DNA of 64,000 nt from [Leptolyngbya] sp. PCC 7376 (GCF_000316605.1 NC_019683.1:1968036-2032035); one strand, 5' to 3'; shown: positions 46,544 to 56,230, counted from the stretch's first letter. Made by a program: numbers and translations. The notes: generated by a model not told the origin, from the letters alone.

Positions 46544-48124
46544 ATGGTTTTTCTGGCTGAAGTCGCTGAAATCTCGATCAAGGCAAATTTGCAGCAATTT
46601 GTATTGGTTTTATCGATATCGCTCACGGTTGCAACCTTTTCAAGGATTTTTAGTTGGCTCAGACAAATTCCCTACACGTTGCTATTGGTTATTGTGGGCT
46701 TGGGCTTAGCGTTTGTGGATGTGCGTCTGGTCAATCTTTCACCCGCACTGATTTTAGAAATTTTCTTGCCGCCATTATTGTTTGAGGCAGCGTGGAATAT
46801 TCGGTGGCGGGAATTGCAAAAGCAATGGTTGCCGATTGGGTTATTTGCGCTGGCTGGGGTGGCGATCGCCATCTTCGGTATCGGGTTTGCACTAAGCCAA
46901 TGGACCAATCTCGCCTTAAGTTCCGCATTATTGGCTGGGGCCGCTCTCTCTGCAACAGACCCTGTATCGGTTGTCGCATTATTCCGAGAATTGGGTGCCA
47001 GTAAAAAACTGACCGTCGTGATGGAAGGGGAAAGCCTTTTCAATGACGGTGTAGCAGTTGTCGCATTTTTGCTGTTAGTGGGTATTCCGCTGGGTGCCCA
47101 AAGCTTTTCGATGTCGGCAACAGTGGCTACATTTTTGAGTTTTGTCGGGATTGGCGTTGGGTTAGGATGCCTAATTGGTTACGGTATTTCGTTTTTGACA
47201 CAACGATTTGATATCCCTCTCGTTGAGCAATCGCTTACCTTAGTTTCTGCCTATGGCACGTACCTTTTAACGGAAGAGTTGGGCGGTTCAGGCGTAATTG
47301 CGGTGGTCACAGTCGGAATGATTTTAGGCAATTTCGGCTCTAATATCGGCATGAATCCCCGTACCCGCCTTGTAGTCTCAGAGTTTTGGGAATTCCTCGC
47401 CTTTTTTGTGAATTCGATTGTTTTTCTACTGATCGGCGATCAAGTCAACTTTGCGAGTCTCGGCGAAAGTCTGGATCTGATTTTTGTGGCGATCGCCTCG
47501 GTATTGGTGACCCGTGCCATTTCAGTGTTTGGCTTGGGTTGGATCTCGAATCGATTTAGTAAAGATCCCCTGAGTTTATCGGAACAAGTCGTATTGTGGT
47601 GGGGCGGTTTACGGGGATCTGTGTCCATTGCCGTCGCCCTGAGTGTGCCTGTGGTGCTAGGCGATCGCCAAGAAATTATCAATATCATTTTTGGAGTGGT
47701 GCTCTTCACCCTACTGGTACAAGGATTGACCACCCAGTTCGTGCTCGAAAAATTAAATTTGATTGGTGACCAACCTCTCCGCCAAGAATATTCCGAGTTA
47801 TTGGCACGACGGGTGGCATTGCGACGAGTACTTGACTATCTAGGTCGACTCGATTTGGCACCGGATGTCGATGAAGAGTTTTATAACTATGAGCGCGATT
47901 TGGTAAAAGCGGAATTGCGTACCCTCGACGAAAAAATCGAAAAGCTCAAAGTTAAGCACCCACCACTCAGGGAGCTGGATATGCAGCAATTGCGGGATAC
48001 ATTGCTCGACATTGAAGCAGATACCTATGCCGAATTCATTCGTGTTGGCCGCCTAAACAAAGATCTCTCGCCCCTCCTCCAAGAAATCCTCGTCAAGTCT
48101 ACAGAGCGAGAATTCCGCGGTTAA
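46544..48124 (+). CDS. Na+/H+ antiporter, CPA1 family (NhaP/NhaS-like)
   Basis: 526 residues with about twelve membrane helices. The transport core is clear: PPLLFEAAWNIRWRELQKQW, SALLAGAALSATDPVSVVAL (the ATDP motif), and VVMEGESLFNDGVAVVAFLL (the ND motif). A cytoplasmic tail of about 110 residues follows (EYSELLARRVALRRVLDYLG). It exchanges Na+ (or K+) for protons at the plasma membrane, important for salt and pH balance. Cyanobacteria have several paralogues; I cannot assign the NhaS number. Confidence 0.93.
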   Translation: MVFLAEVAEISIKANLQQFVLVLSISLTVATFSRIFSWLRQIPYTLLLVIVGLGLAFVDVRLVNLSPALILEIFLPPLLFEAAWNIRWRELQKQWLPIGLFALAGVAIAIFGIGFALSQWTNLALSSALLAGAALSATDPVSVVALFRELGASKKLTVVMEGESLFNDGVAVVAFLLLVGIPLGAQSFSMSATVATFLSFVGIGVGLGCLIGYGISFLTQRFDIPLVEQSLTLVSAYGTYLLTEELGGSGVIAVVTVGMILGNFGSNIGMNPRTRLVVSEFWEFLAFFVNSIVFLLIGDQVNFASLGESLDLIFVAIASVLVTRAISVFGLGWISNRFSKDPLSLSEQVVLWWGGLRGSVSIAVALSVPVVLGDRQEIINIIFGVVLFTLLVQGLTTQFVLEKLNLIGDQPLRQEYSELLARRVALRRVLDYLGRLDLAPDVDEEFYNYERDLVKAELRTLDEKIEKLKVKHPPLRELDMQQLRDTLLDIEADTYAEFIRVGRLNKDLSPLLQEILVKSTEREFRG

Positions 48125-48153
48125 TTCAGGCGATCACTACCATCTGAGTGCTC

Positions 48154-48249
48154 CTAACCACCTTTGGCAAAACAAATCATCACAATAAAAGAAAGCGCCA
48201 GGCCGGGAGCGAGCAAGGTGACAAGTGTCGTTAATTCTGTGCCAGACAT
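48154..48249 (-). CDS. 31-residue single-helix membrane microprotein
   Basis: ATG 48249 with a good GAGGA Shine-Dalgarno nine bases upstream; stop TAG at 48154-48156. The peptide is MSGTELTTLVTLLAPG followed by LALSFIVMICFAKGG: a short polar start, one membrane helix and a basic Gly-rich end, the typical build of small photosystem, cytochrome b6f or NDH-1 subunits. I could not match it to PsbX/M/Y/30, PsaI/M or PetG/L/M/N from memory. It lies just after the convergent antiporter gene. Confidence 0.6.
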   Translation of the reverse strand: MSGTELTTLVTLLAPGLALSFIVMICFAKGG

Positions 48250-48411
48250 AAAAAATTTCCTCGATGGAAGCATCATGGTTCCCACGTTAAAACCCTTTAT
48301 TGATCGCTAGCCTGAAGCATCACAAAAACTTAATCTCCCCGTTATCAAACCGCTAAATTAGGCTGTATCTAAGATGTGCTAGATCTCAATCGTAATTTTA
48401 GGCAGTTCACT

Positions 48412-49929
48412 ATGGCGACAGGAATCAGGATGCTGGGAGATCAGTTTTCCCATGGGCAAGCCGCACGATTACAGCAGCAGCACGAGAAAGAAAATCCACC
48501 AGTCATCCTCATTGAATCCAGCGATTACCCCCGACAACGCCTCTAGCATTACCAAAAATTAATGTTGCTCTGGTCAGCGATGCGCCACCTCGCAGAAGAA
48601 TTGCGCGAAGACAATTGGCAAGTGAACTATGCGATCGCCGCAAATTTTCTGACTCCCTTAAGAAAACTGGATTCACACTCACCAGATTTTAGAATTACTC
48701 ATCATGCAACCGGGCGATCGCTCCTTTGCAGCATTTCTCAAAACTCTCGACTTAGATTGCCCCATCAGATTTATTGAGAATAACCATTTCCTCTGGGCAT
48801 GCGAAGAATTTCGGACTTGGGCGACAGGACGCAAACACCTTGTCCTCGAAGACTTTTATCGAGCGAGCCGCAAACGTTTTGACATCCTCATGGACAAACA
48901 AAACCAGTAGGCGACAAATGAAATTTTGACAAAGACAACCGTCACCCTCAAAAAAAATTAATCCTCCCACACCTCAATGGTTTGAACCCGATACGATCAC
49001 CCAATCTGTCATTGATCGCATTACATCACTAAACCTGAAGGGCTATGGCAATATTAAGCAGTTTCGATAGGCTGTCACTCATCCCCAAACCCAGCAAGTT
49101 TTCCAACATTTTTTAGCAAAAGGACTTGAAAAAATTCGGACATTTCAAGATGCAATAGTCGAAGGAGAAGACATACTCTAGTACTCTCTAATCTCACCAT
49201 ACGTAAATATAGGGTTATTACAGCCGCTAGATTTTGTTCAAATTGTCGAGGTAAAGCAAATAGATAGCAATTTCTTATCAACAATATAGAAGGCTTCATT
49301 CGACAAATTTTGGGGTAGCGAGAATATCTTTATGACATCTATCATCATGTCGATGTAGACTATCCACAAAAAAACATTTCAATAACCCAAACCCTTTCCC
49401 TGATTACTTTTGGAATAGCTCTAAAACAGATTGAAACTGCATCAAACAGACCCTTTCCCAAACCGAACGTACAAGCTATGCTCATCACATTTAACGATTA
49501 ATGATCTTGAGTGATTTTGCACTGATTGTTGGTATCAATCCCCAGGACTTAGAAGCATGGTTTCATGCCGCTTTTATCGATGTCTACGACTGGGTGATGC
49601 AAACAAATGTGATTGGCATGGGTCAATTTGCTGATGGTGGAATTCTCGCAAGCAAACCCGATGCATCATCCGCAAACTATATTAATAAAATGAGTAATTA
49701 TTGTTCGACTTGTCGCTACAATAGGAGCGATCGCTACGGCGAAAAAGCCTGTCCTTTCAACACTTTCTACTGGGATTTCCTTGATCGCCATCAGGAAAAA
49801 CTCCGGTCACAGGGGCGCATGAACTTAATTTTAAAAAGTTTAGAGCGTATGGATGCAGCAGAACTTTCTCAGATTCGACGACAGGCTAAGCAATGGCGAG
49901 AACGGTTGCGCCCCGAGATTTCACAGTGA
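48412..49929 (+). pseudogene. decayed FeS-type photolyase/cryptochrome-like gene (deoxyribodipyrimidine photolyase-related)
   Basis: Fragments in changing frames make up one protein: MLGDQFSHGQAARL at the N-terminus, LMLLWSAMRHLAEELRE, MQPGDRSFAAFLKTLDLDCP with NNHFLWACEEFRTWATGRKH, then NFDKDNR, PQWFEPDTITQSVIDRI, and a long C-terminal remnant (49501-49929). That remnant holds the FeS-cluster region YCSTCRYNRSDRYGEKACPF. In-frame stops lie at 48544, 48919, 49068 and 49179 (two replace conserved Trp codons) and there are at least three frame changes. The family (FeS-BCP, PhrB-like) includes (6-4) photolyases. Decay is too extensive to be sequencing error. Confidence 0.9.
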
Positions 49930-50021
49930 AATATCACAATATTTCCTAAGCTCGATCAACTGTTTATACGGATGCATTTGCGTTTAACCCATTCACTGTT
50001 TTAAAAACGGTTAAGTTGCCC

Positions 50022-51716
50022 ATGACCGACAGTTCACCATCTTTAGCACAGCATCTAGAGCAAGACCATAAGGCTTTAATGGCCAAAATTTATGGTGGGT
50101 CTGAAGCACGACAACGCATTGCGCTAATCGAAAAGTTATTAGCAATCGGAGCCGCTCTCTCCAGTGCACATGACCTTGGCGAACTTTTGCAATTAATTTT
50201 GGTCAAGTGTTGTGAAATCACAAAAAGTGATGCGGGGAGTATTTATCTCCTAGATTCACGGGACACAGATAATCCCAAACTAATTTTTAAAGCGGCTCAA
50301 AATTTTTCTCTGCCGGATATCCCTTTTAAAGAATTTTCATTGCCATTAAATCCAAAAAGTCTGGCTGGCTATGTGGCGATTACCGGAGAAACTCTCAGTA
50401 TTGAGGATGCTTACAAGCTGCCTGACGAGTCTCCATATCATTTTGACCGAGGTTTTGATCAAAAGTTTGACTACCGAACTTGCTCCGTGTTGGTGCTGCC
50501 GATGCAGGATCAAAAGGCCAATACCATCGGTGTACTGCAATTAATTAACCGCAAGATCGAAAGTGAAGTTAAAATCACGCCCGAAAATGCGCTGCACATG
50601 ACGCAATCCTATTCGATGTGGGAAGAAACTATTTTGCGATCATTGGCCTCCCAAGGAGCAATTTCGATTGAACGTAATTTGTTACAAGATGACATCGAAA
50701 ATCTGTTTGAAGGGTTTGTCAAAGCATCGGTAAAGGCAATTGAATCCCGTGATCCAACCACCTCAGGACATTCGGAGAGGGTGGCCCTCCTAACGGTTGG
50801 GTTGGCAGAGGAAGTATCGCGAATTTCCCAAGGAACACTCCGACAAGAATATTTCGGCGATCGCCAACTGCAAGAGATTCGATATGCGGCACTGCTCCAT
50901 GACTTTGGCAAGATTAGCGTCCCAGAAGCAATTTTAAATAAACGTCAAAAGCTCTACCCTGGCGACCTTGAAGTGATTCGCCAACGGTTTGCTGTGGCCA
51001 AACGCACACTGCAATGGGAATGCGCCCAGCAAAAGTTTCAATATTTAGTAGAACATCCCCATGCCCACACTGAAGGCACATCCGCTTGTCCTCACTGTGA
51101 GAAGATCCAAAAAATGGACCATGAGGTCGAGGAAACCCTTGATCGACTGGATTATCATCTCGCCCTCATCGAGCAATTTAATGCCCCTGAGGCGATCGCC
51201 ACAAAAAAGTTTGAGATTTTATCAGAACAAGTTTTTCGTGAATTTACAAAGCTGGCAAAATATCGATATCGGGATGTAGACGGCAAACTCAAGCCGATTG
51301 TGAACGAAGCGGATCTCGAACAACTTTTACTCCCACGCGGCAATTTAAATCCAGCAGAACGACAGGCGATTGAATCCCATGTCAGTCAAACCTACGAATT
51401 TTTAAAAGAAATTCCTTGGACAAAAGAACTCAAAAATGTCCCTCATTTCGCCTATGGTCACCACGAAAAACTGGATGGCACAGGCTATCCTCGTGGTCTC
51501 AAAGGTGACGAAATCCCGATCCAGACTCAGATGATGACGATCGCCGATATTTACGATGCCCTCACCGCCGCTGATCGCCCTTACAAAAAACCCTTACCAG
51601 TGCATGTGGTGATCAGAATTTTACGGGAAGAAGTCGACAGAAATCACCTTAATGACGATCTGGTACAGGCCTTTGTCAATCGCAAAGTCTTTCGGGTTTT
51701 AGGCCATTCTCTCTAA
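50022..51716 (+). CDS. GAF-HD-GYP domain protein with large insertion
   Basis: 564 residues from ATG 50022 (TTG 50016 also in frame). A GAF domain (about 35-215; KLLAIGAALSSAHDLGELLQ) is followed by an HD-GYP domain: HSERVALLTVGLAEE, LLHDFGKIS (Asp294), then HHEKLDGTGYPRG (His480) and MTIADIYDALTAADRPYKK. The full HD and HHExxDGxGYP motifs imply c-di-GMP (or related) phosphodiesterase activity. The distance between the HD and GYP motifs is about 186 residues, against roughly 60 in typical members; the extra part contains HPHAHTEGTSACPHC, a possible metal site. Confidence 0.9.
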   Translation: MTDSSPSLAQHLEQDHKALMAKIYGGSEARQRIALIEKLLAIGAALSSAHDLGELLQLILVKCCEITKSDAGSIYLLDSRDTDNPKLIFKAAQNFSLPDIPFKEFSLPLNPKSLAGYVAITGETLSIEDAYKLPDESPYHFDRGFDQKFDYRTCSVLVLPMQDQKANTIGVLQLINRKIESEVKITPENALHMTQSYSMWEETILRSLASQGAISIERNLLQDDIENLFEGFVKASVKAIESRDPTTSGHSERVALLTVGLAEEVSRISQGTLRQEYFGDRQLQEIRYAALLHDFGKISVPEAILNKRQKLYPGDLEVIRQRFAVAKRTLQWECAQQKFQYLVEHPHAHTEGTSACPHCEKIQKMDHEVEETLDRLDYHLALIEQFNAPEAIATKKFEILSEQVFREFTKLAKYRYRDVDGKLKPIVNEADLEQLLLPRGNLNPAERQAIESHVSQTYEFLKEIPWTKELKNVPHFAYGHHEKLDGTGYPRGLKGDEIPIQTQMMTIADIYDALTAADRPYKKPLPVHVVIRILREEVDRNHLNDDLVQAFVNRKVFRVLGHSL

Positions 51717-51812
51717 GACTTTGACAGCTTTAGGAATCCCAAGTTCCTTCAGCCAAAACAACGTCAAGTTGCAGGTAAAATTATTGATGAAACCCATAGT
51801 TTAAGCAGGTCA

Positions 51813-52160
51813 ATGAGCAAGCAAGTTATCCGCATTATTATCATCGCCATGATTATTCTGTTGGCACTGCCAGTATTGATTGCACCAGCTTTCTCAGCAG
51901 AGCTACCCGATGGCGCACAGGTTTTTGAATCCACTTGTGCAGGCTGTCATGTCAATGGTGGCAATATTATTCGTCGTGGTAAAAATCTTAAGCAACGAGC
52001 CATGGAAAAGTATGGCTTTACATCTGTCGAAAACATTACAGAGATTATCAATAATGGTAAAGGTAGTATGTCTGCCTATGGCGATCGCCTCACCGCAGAA
52101 GAAACCCAAGCTGTTTCCGAATACGTTCTTACCCAATCCCAAAAGAACTGGAAAAACTAG
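51813..52160 (+). CDS. cytochrome c6-like monohaem protein
   Basis: 115 residues. A long signal peptide (MSKQVIRIIIIAMIILLALP, cleavage near AFSA-ELPD) is followed by a mature protein of about 86 residues. The haem motif CAGCH (Cys42, Cys45, His46) and the axial Met86 in GKGSMSAYGDRL are in class I c6 positions, and the end YVLTQSQKNW matches c6. Cytochrome c6 carries electrons from cytochrome b6f to photosystem I or oxidase in the lumen. The loop after the haem (GGNIIRRGKNLKQRAMEKYG) is more basic than in many PetJ proteins, so it could be a secondary c6 paralogue. Confidence 0.87.
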   Translation: MSKQVIRIIIIAMIILLALPVLIAPAFSAELPDGAQVFESTCAGCHVNGGNIIRRGKNLKQRAMEKYGFTSVENITEIINNGKGSMSAYGDRLTAEETQAVSEYVLTQSQKNWKN

Positions 52161-52176
52161 ACCCTAGCTTTAAACC

Positions 52177-53679
52177 CTAAAAATCAAAGTAAATATAAGG
52201 CACATTCCCTTCTGGTGCGAAAATCCACACGACGTAAAAACACAGAGGCACAAATGCGAGTTTCAAAGCCCAGTTGAGATTCAATTGCCAACGTCGTTGA
52301 ATCAAATATGCAAGACCCATCCCAATGCTGATCAACCCCAACAAAAGCACAAAATACGAACGTCCCATATTGAGACCTTCAAAATAAATCTTTTGGCCAA
52401 ACTGAATATCGCCTTGATGTTTCCAGAAATGAGAGAGCAATAAGTTTGCCTGCTGACCATCGGGCAATCGGAATGGAATCCAGGCCATAAATACCAAAAT
52501 TTGTGTTATCCCCCAAGCCAAAACAGTGCCGGGTATAGACTCCCAGAAGCGTTTGATAAGAGAGAATTTTCGGGCGATCGCATCCCCAAGCCGATGAATT
52601 GCTAGACCAGCACCATGAATACAACCCCAGAGCACATACCCCCAAGCTGCACCATGCCAAATACCGGCGAGAAACATCACTAGAAATAAATTAAAACAAG
52701 TGCGCATCAACCCTTGACGAGAACCCCCCAGAGGGAAATAGAGATAGTTACGTAGCCATTCCCCAAGGCTCATATGCCAGCGCCGCCAGAAATCTGCCAA
52801 GCTCGTCGAAAAATACGGGAAGTCAAAATTAACAGGGAGATTAAAGCCCAGTAGCTTTGCACTCCCCATTGCTAAATCGACATAGCCGCTGAAATCAAAA
52901 TAAAGCTGTAGACCATAAGCGATCACAAAAAGCCATAGATCACCGCTACCTGCTCGGTCTAGATTATTGACACATAGCTCCACATAAACGCCGAGATTGT
53001 CAGCAATCAGAACTTTTTTAAACGCACCGCTGGCAATAAGCCATAGACCTTCCACACCCTGATCAAAAAAGAGATGGGGTTTACCTTTGGTTTGGTTATC
53101 GAAATAGTGAAAACGGCTAATCGGCCCCGACAAAATCTTCGGGAAAAATAACTTATAACTGCTGAAGTGGCTAAAGGAAAGAGTTGCAGGAGCACCGCGA
53201 TACACATCAACCAGATAGGAAATGCACTCAAATGTGAAGAACGAAATCCCCACTGGTGCAATCAGATTTTCTTCCAGCACCATGGCCACATCCGTTGCCC
53301 AGGGCATATCCAGAAAGGTATTTAAATTTTCCAGCGTGAACGGCACATATTTAAAACCGAACAGGATAAATAGATTTAGAAAAACACCCAATATCAGCAA
53401 ATACAATGCTTGGCGATTCCAGAAACTTGGCGATCGCCCACTCTTTTTCAGACGTTCACTCTGCCTCAGCTGCGCATAAATTAATCGCCCAACAATATAG
53501 TTGACCGTCGTTAAACCAAGTAACAACGGTAAAAATTGCGGCTGCAATAGCGCATAGAAACCCAGACTTGCGATCAGCAAAATCCAGACCCGCAACGTTG
53601 GCAACAACGTCCCCAAACCCCAATAGCAAATTAAAGTTCCCAGTAGGAAACAGGCATACGAAAAAGAAACCAGTTTCAT
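52177..53679 (-). CDS. MBOAT family membrane-bound O-acyltransferase (AlgI-like)
   Basis: 500 residues with about eleven membrane segments. The MBOAT core is present: LIAPVGISFFTFECISYLVD, YFDFSGYVDLAMGSAKLLGF, FNFP-type motif with DFWRRWHMSLGEWLRNYLYF, and the catalytic His in FLAGIWHGAAWGYVLWG. AlgI-like members transfer acetyl groups to extracellular polysaccharides, normally with a DHHW/AlgJ partner. No partner gene is adjacent, so the substrate polymer is unknown. The gene is convergent with the cytochrome c6-like gene (16-bp gap). Confidence 0.92.
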   Translation of the reverse strand: MKLVSFSYACFLLGTLICYWGLGTLLPTLRVWILLIASLGFYALLQPQFLPLLLGLTTVNYIVGRLIYAQLRQSERLKKSGRSPSFWNRQALYLLILGVFLNLFILFGFKYVPFTLENLNTFLDMPWATDVAMVLEENLIAPVGISFFTFECISYLVDVYRGAPATLSFSHFSSYKLFFPKILSGPISRFHYFDNQTKGKPHLFFDQGVEGLWLIASGAFKKVLIADNLGVYVELCVNNLDRAGSGDLWLFVIAYGLQLYFDFSGYVDLAMGSAKLLGFNLPVNFDFPYFSTSLADFWRRWHMSLGEWLRNYLYFPLGGSRQGLMRTCFNLFLVMFLAGIWHGAAWGYVLWGCIHGAGLAIHRLGDAIARKFSLIKRFWESIPGTVLAWGITQILVFMAWIPFRLPDGQQANLLLSHFWKHQGDIQFGQKIYFEGLNMGRSYFVLLLGLISIGMGLAYLIQRRWQLNLNWALKLAFVPLCFYVVWIFAPEGNVPYIYFDF

Positions 53680-53725
53680 CGGAGCAATGGCAAGAAAATC
53701 AGATTCACTATATCAGGGACGACGA

Positions 53726-54640
53726 TTAGTACCCCTCTCCCGGATTAAATGGCTCAACAATTTCCACTTCCACCGCTTTTTCTTGTTCTTGTTCAGGCTC
53801 AACTTCCAAATCAACCACCACAGGAACAGACACAGGCTCAAGCTCAGGCAATGCGATCCGTTGCGGTACTTCCTTCTTAACAAGATCTGGCATCGGTTCA
53901 GCCTTATCCAGCCAGTAATCTGCCACAGGCAATGTGTGTTCGAGATCTTCCAGTAGGCGAGGAATAATCATCACGGCATGGAGTTCACCAATGCGCTCAG
54001 CTTCATGCATCCCTGCATCGATCGCCATCGCTACATTGGAAACCGTGCCTCGAATAATCGCTGTACACAATCCGTCTCCAATTGTTTCATAAGACGCAAG
54101 CTGAACATCAGCCGACTTAAGCATGGCATCAGCAGCGCCCACCATCGCCGGGAAGCCACGGGTTTCTAGTAAACCAATTGAACGATTGCTTAGGCGACTA
54201 TAGCCGCGCTGCTCATGGGCAATCTCCACTAAATGACTGCCAATTGGGAAAATAGCTTCAAGATTTTCTAAAGGACGCGGAATCACTAATTTAGAAACAT
54301 ATTGATCAAATTGTGCTGCCGTTCTAGCACCTTCTTCTACCGCAAGACGTACATCAGCTGTTTTCCCTCGAACTACGGCCGTACAAAAGCCGGCACCAAT
54401 TTTTTCATAGCCTACTAAAGTCACATCAGCGGACTTCAACATCATGTCGGCTGTACCCACGATCGCCGGAAAACTTTTTGTCGAAACCAAGCCCAAGGCA
54501 AAATCTCGAAACGGATGCTCTTGTTTGGCTGCTTGTTTCGGAAAACGTTGTAGGGATTGCCGACGGGCAGGAAAATTCATAGGGTCTGGAGAAAAGTTCG
54601 GTTGGGAACGCTCTGGCTTATGATTAAGTTTATCGGTCAA
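53726..54640 (-). CDS. ccmO: carboxysome shell protein CcmO (two BMC domains)
   Basis: 304 residues from TTG 54640; ATG 54580 is an alternative that keeps both domains. Two bacterial microcompartment domains are evident: LGLVSTKSFPAIVGTADMML ... VTLVGYEKIGAGFCTAVVRG, and LLETRGFPAMVGAADAMLKS ... SYETIGDGLCTAIIRG. A Glu/Val-rich tail (PEQEQEKAVEVEIVEPFNPG) ends the protein. CcmO is a shell protein of beta-carboxysomes. Here it is outside any ccmKLMN cluster, as I recall for other cyanobacteria, and is divergent from raf1 with only 49 bp between. Confidence 0.92.
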   Translation of the reverse strand: MTDKLNHKPERSQPNFSPDPMNFPARRQSLQRFPKQAAKQEHPFRDFALGLVSTKSFPAIVGTADMMLKSADVTLVGYEKIGAGFCTAVVRGKTADVRLAVEEGARTAAQFDQYVSKLVIPRPLENLEAIFPIGSHLVEIAHEQRGYSRLSNRSIGLLETRGFPAMVGAADAMLKSADVQLASYETIGDGLCTAIIRGTVSNVAMAIDAGMHEAERIGELHAVMIIPRLLEDLEHTLPVADYWLDKAEPMPDLVKKEVPQRIALPELEPVSVPVVVDLEVEPEQEQEKAVEVEIVEPFNPGEGY

Positions 54641-54689
54641 ATACTGATTTACCTATCATTTTACGTTATCGCAATTCCCGCTCAGATTT

Positions 54690-55769
54690 ATGATTGGACA
54701 ACCACAACCCACAGGTGAAAAACTTTCTGAAGAGGCTGCTGCAGAATTATTCCGTTCACTGTTGCACAAGGAAGGGTCATGGGTTGACTGGGGAGTTGGC
54801 TGCCAGACGCTCCAAAAATGTGGCTATGGCACGATGGAAATCTTTGAGCAAACGGGTTTCCAGGGCTCCCACCAAAATATGATTATTGTGGCATCTCAGG
54901 TGTATCAGAGCATCGAAAAAAATGGGGGGTCTGCCGAATTGCTCGAGTATTGTCGAGGACCTCGCTCTGATGTGCTGTATGAGCTACGGATTTTAAATAA
55001 TGAACAACGGGCGATCGCCGCTCAGGTTGCCAAGGATAAAAACCTAGAATTTGACGACGCGAAAGAACTCGCAAAATCGATCCAACATTTCCTGCGATTA
55101 CCTCAAATCCCAGATGGCTTTACCGAACATCCCGGTGACGCTATGGCATACCAGGCTTGGCGGGCCGCCAAACAGAAAAAAGATTTACAAGGTCGTACCC
55201 GCTTAATCGCAAAGGGTTTACGGTTTGCCCATTCCCAAACCGCTCGCCAAAAAATTGAGCAACTTTTGAGTGATTTAACCGTTACCTCGACAAAAAACGC
55301 ACCATTATTACCGCTTTATCGCTACGAAGATGAAAATAATGTGCCAGCTCTCCTCCCTGTTGCGGGGACTTTACCGCTCTCAGTCGAGACATTTAAACAG
55401 ATCACAGCACTTCAACTCCAAGAGCCTTTTAATGTCGTTGAGGTTCAAGCCAATATCACAGTTGTCCCTCTCCCTTGTTGGCAAAGTGTTCTCACAGCTG
55501 AAGATCCAGTGGTGATCTTTCATCAAACAGATCAGCTGCCGCAGCCAATCCCCGGCAAACCGGAGCCTGTACTCGTCCTGATTGACCGCGCCAAGCTTGA
55601 GTGGAATGACAATAGTTATTTTGTGATCGCCGACAACGAGATGGTTAAATTAGGTTGGTTTGCAGAGCGACCGGAAGCAGAGATTATTGGCCAAGTGGTA
55701 CTCATAATGCGTCCAAAGAAAATCTTTGACGAAAACAACCTCCATGAACCCTGGCAAATGGATGACTAA
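54690..55769 (+). CDS. raf1: RuBisCO accumulation factor 1
   Basis: 359 residues, the family length. An N-terminal helical domain (EEAAAELFRSLLHKEGSWVD, WGVGCQTLQKCGYGTMEIFE, ...FLRLPQIPDGFTEHPGDAMAY) is followed by the beta-rich C-terminal domain (LLPLYRYEDENNVPALLPVA ... YFVIADNEMVKLGW). Raf1 dimers clamp RbcL dimers after GroEL folding and help build the RbcL8 core. Start ATG 54690 (GATTT upstream, weak site). Being head-to-head with ccmO it is likely to share regulation with a carboxysome component. Confidence 0.93.
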   Translation: MIGQPQPTGEKLSEEAAAELFRSLLHKEGSWVDWGVGCQTLQKCGYGTMEIFEQTGFQGSHQNMIIVASQVYQSIEKNGGSAELLEYCRGPRSDVLYELRILNNEQRAIAAQVAKDKNLEFDDAKELAKSIQHFLRLPQIPDGFTEHPGDAMAYQAWRAAKQKKDLQGRTRLIAKGLRFAHSQTARQKIEQLLSDLTVTSTKNAPLLPLYRYEDENNVPALLPVAGTLPLSVETFKQITALQLQEPFNVVEVQANITVVPLPCWQSVLTAEDPVVIFHQTDQLPQPIPGKPEPVLVLIDRAKLEWNDNSYFVIADNEMVKLGWFAERPEAEIIGQVVLIMRPKKIFDENNLHEPWQMDD

Positions 55770-55932
55770 AAACTACTAGCATCGAGCAAAAGTAATCCCC
55801 ATCAAATTACATTTACCAGAGAAAAATAAATAAAAACTAAATTTATATGACCAAACGGTGTATTTCGTACCATTCACTCCCCTGCCAAGTAAGTTACAGT
55901 AGAGTCATTAAGCGTTATTTCTGAGGTGAAAA

Positions 55933-56133
55933 ATGCCTAACTCTACTACGACATCGAACGAAGCGACCCCTGATCACGCCATCTGGGATAGTCTCAAGCA
56001 GGCGATCGCCCGCAGTTCCGGCTTCAAGCGCTGGCATGCAGATCATTGCGAAACCCTAAATCTCGATCAGCTCACTGTCGATAAGCAAGTTAGTACATAT
56101 CTCAAAGAAACTCTAGAAACCCTCGCTTATTAG
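55933..56133 (+). CDS. small cyanobacterial hypothetical protein
   Basis: 66 residues with a strong GAGGTG site before ATG 55933. The sequence includes AIWDSLKQAIARSSGFKRW and LDQLTVDKQVSTYLKETLET and contains a HIP1 site. It is soluble and helical. I do not recognise a named family, though the composition is that of a conserved core protein. The gene stands alone between raf1 and rluE. Confidence 0.7.
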   Translation: MPNSTTTSNEATPDHAIWDSLKQAIARSSGFKRWHADHCETLNLDQLTVDKQVSTYLKETLETLAY

Positions 56134-56230
56134 ACAGAGAAATAGTGATCACTACACATTATTTTTCTAACTTCTAGGCTTAGTCGCCCATATTTTAATA
56201 ACCTCTAATCAACAGCTCTCCCACAAGCAG

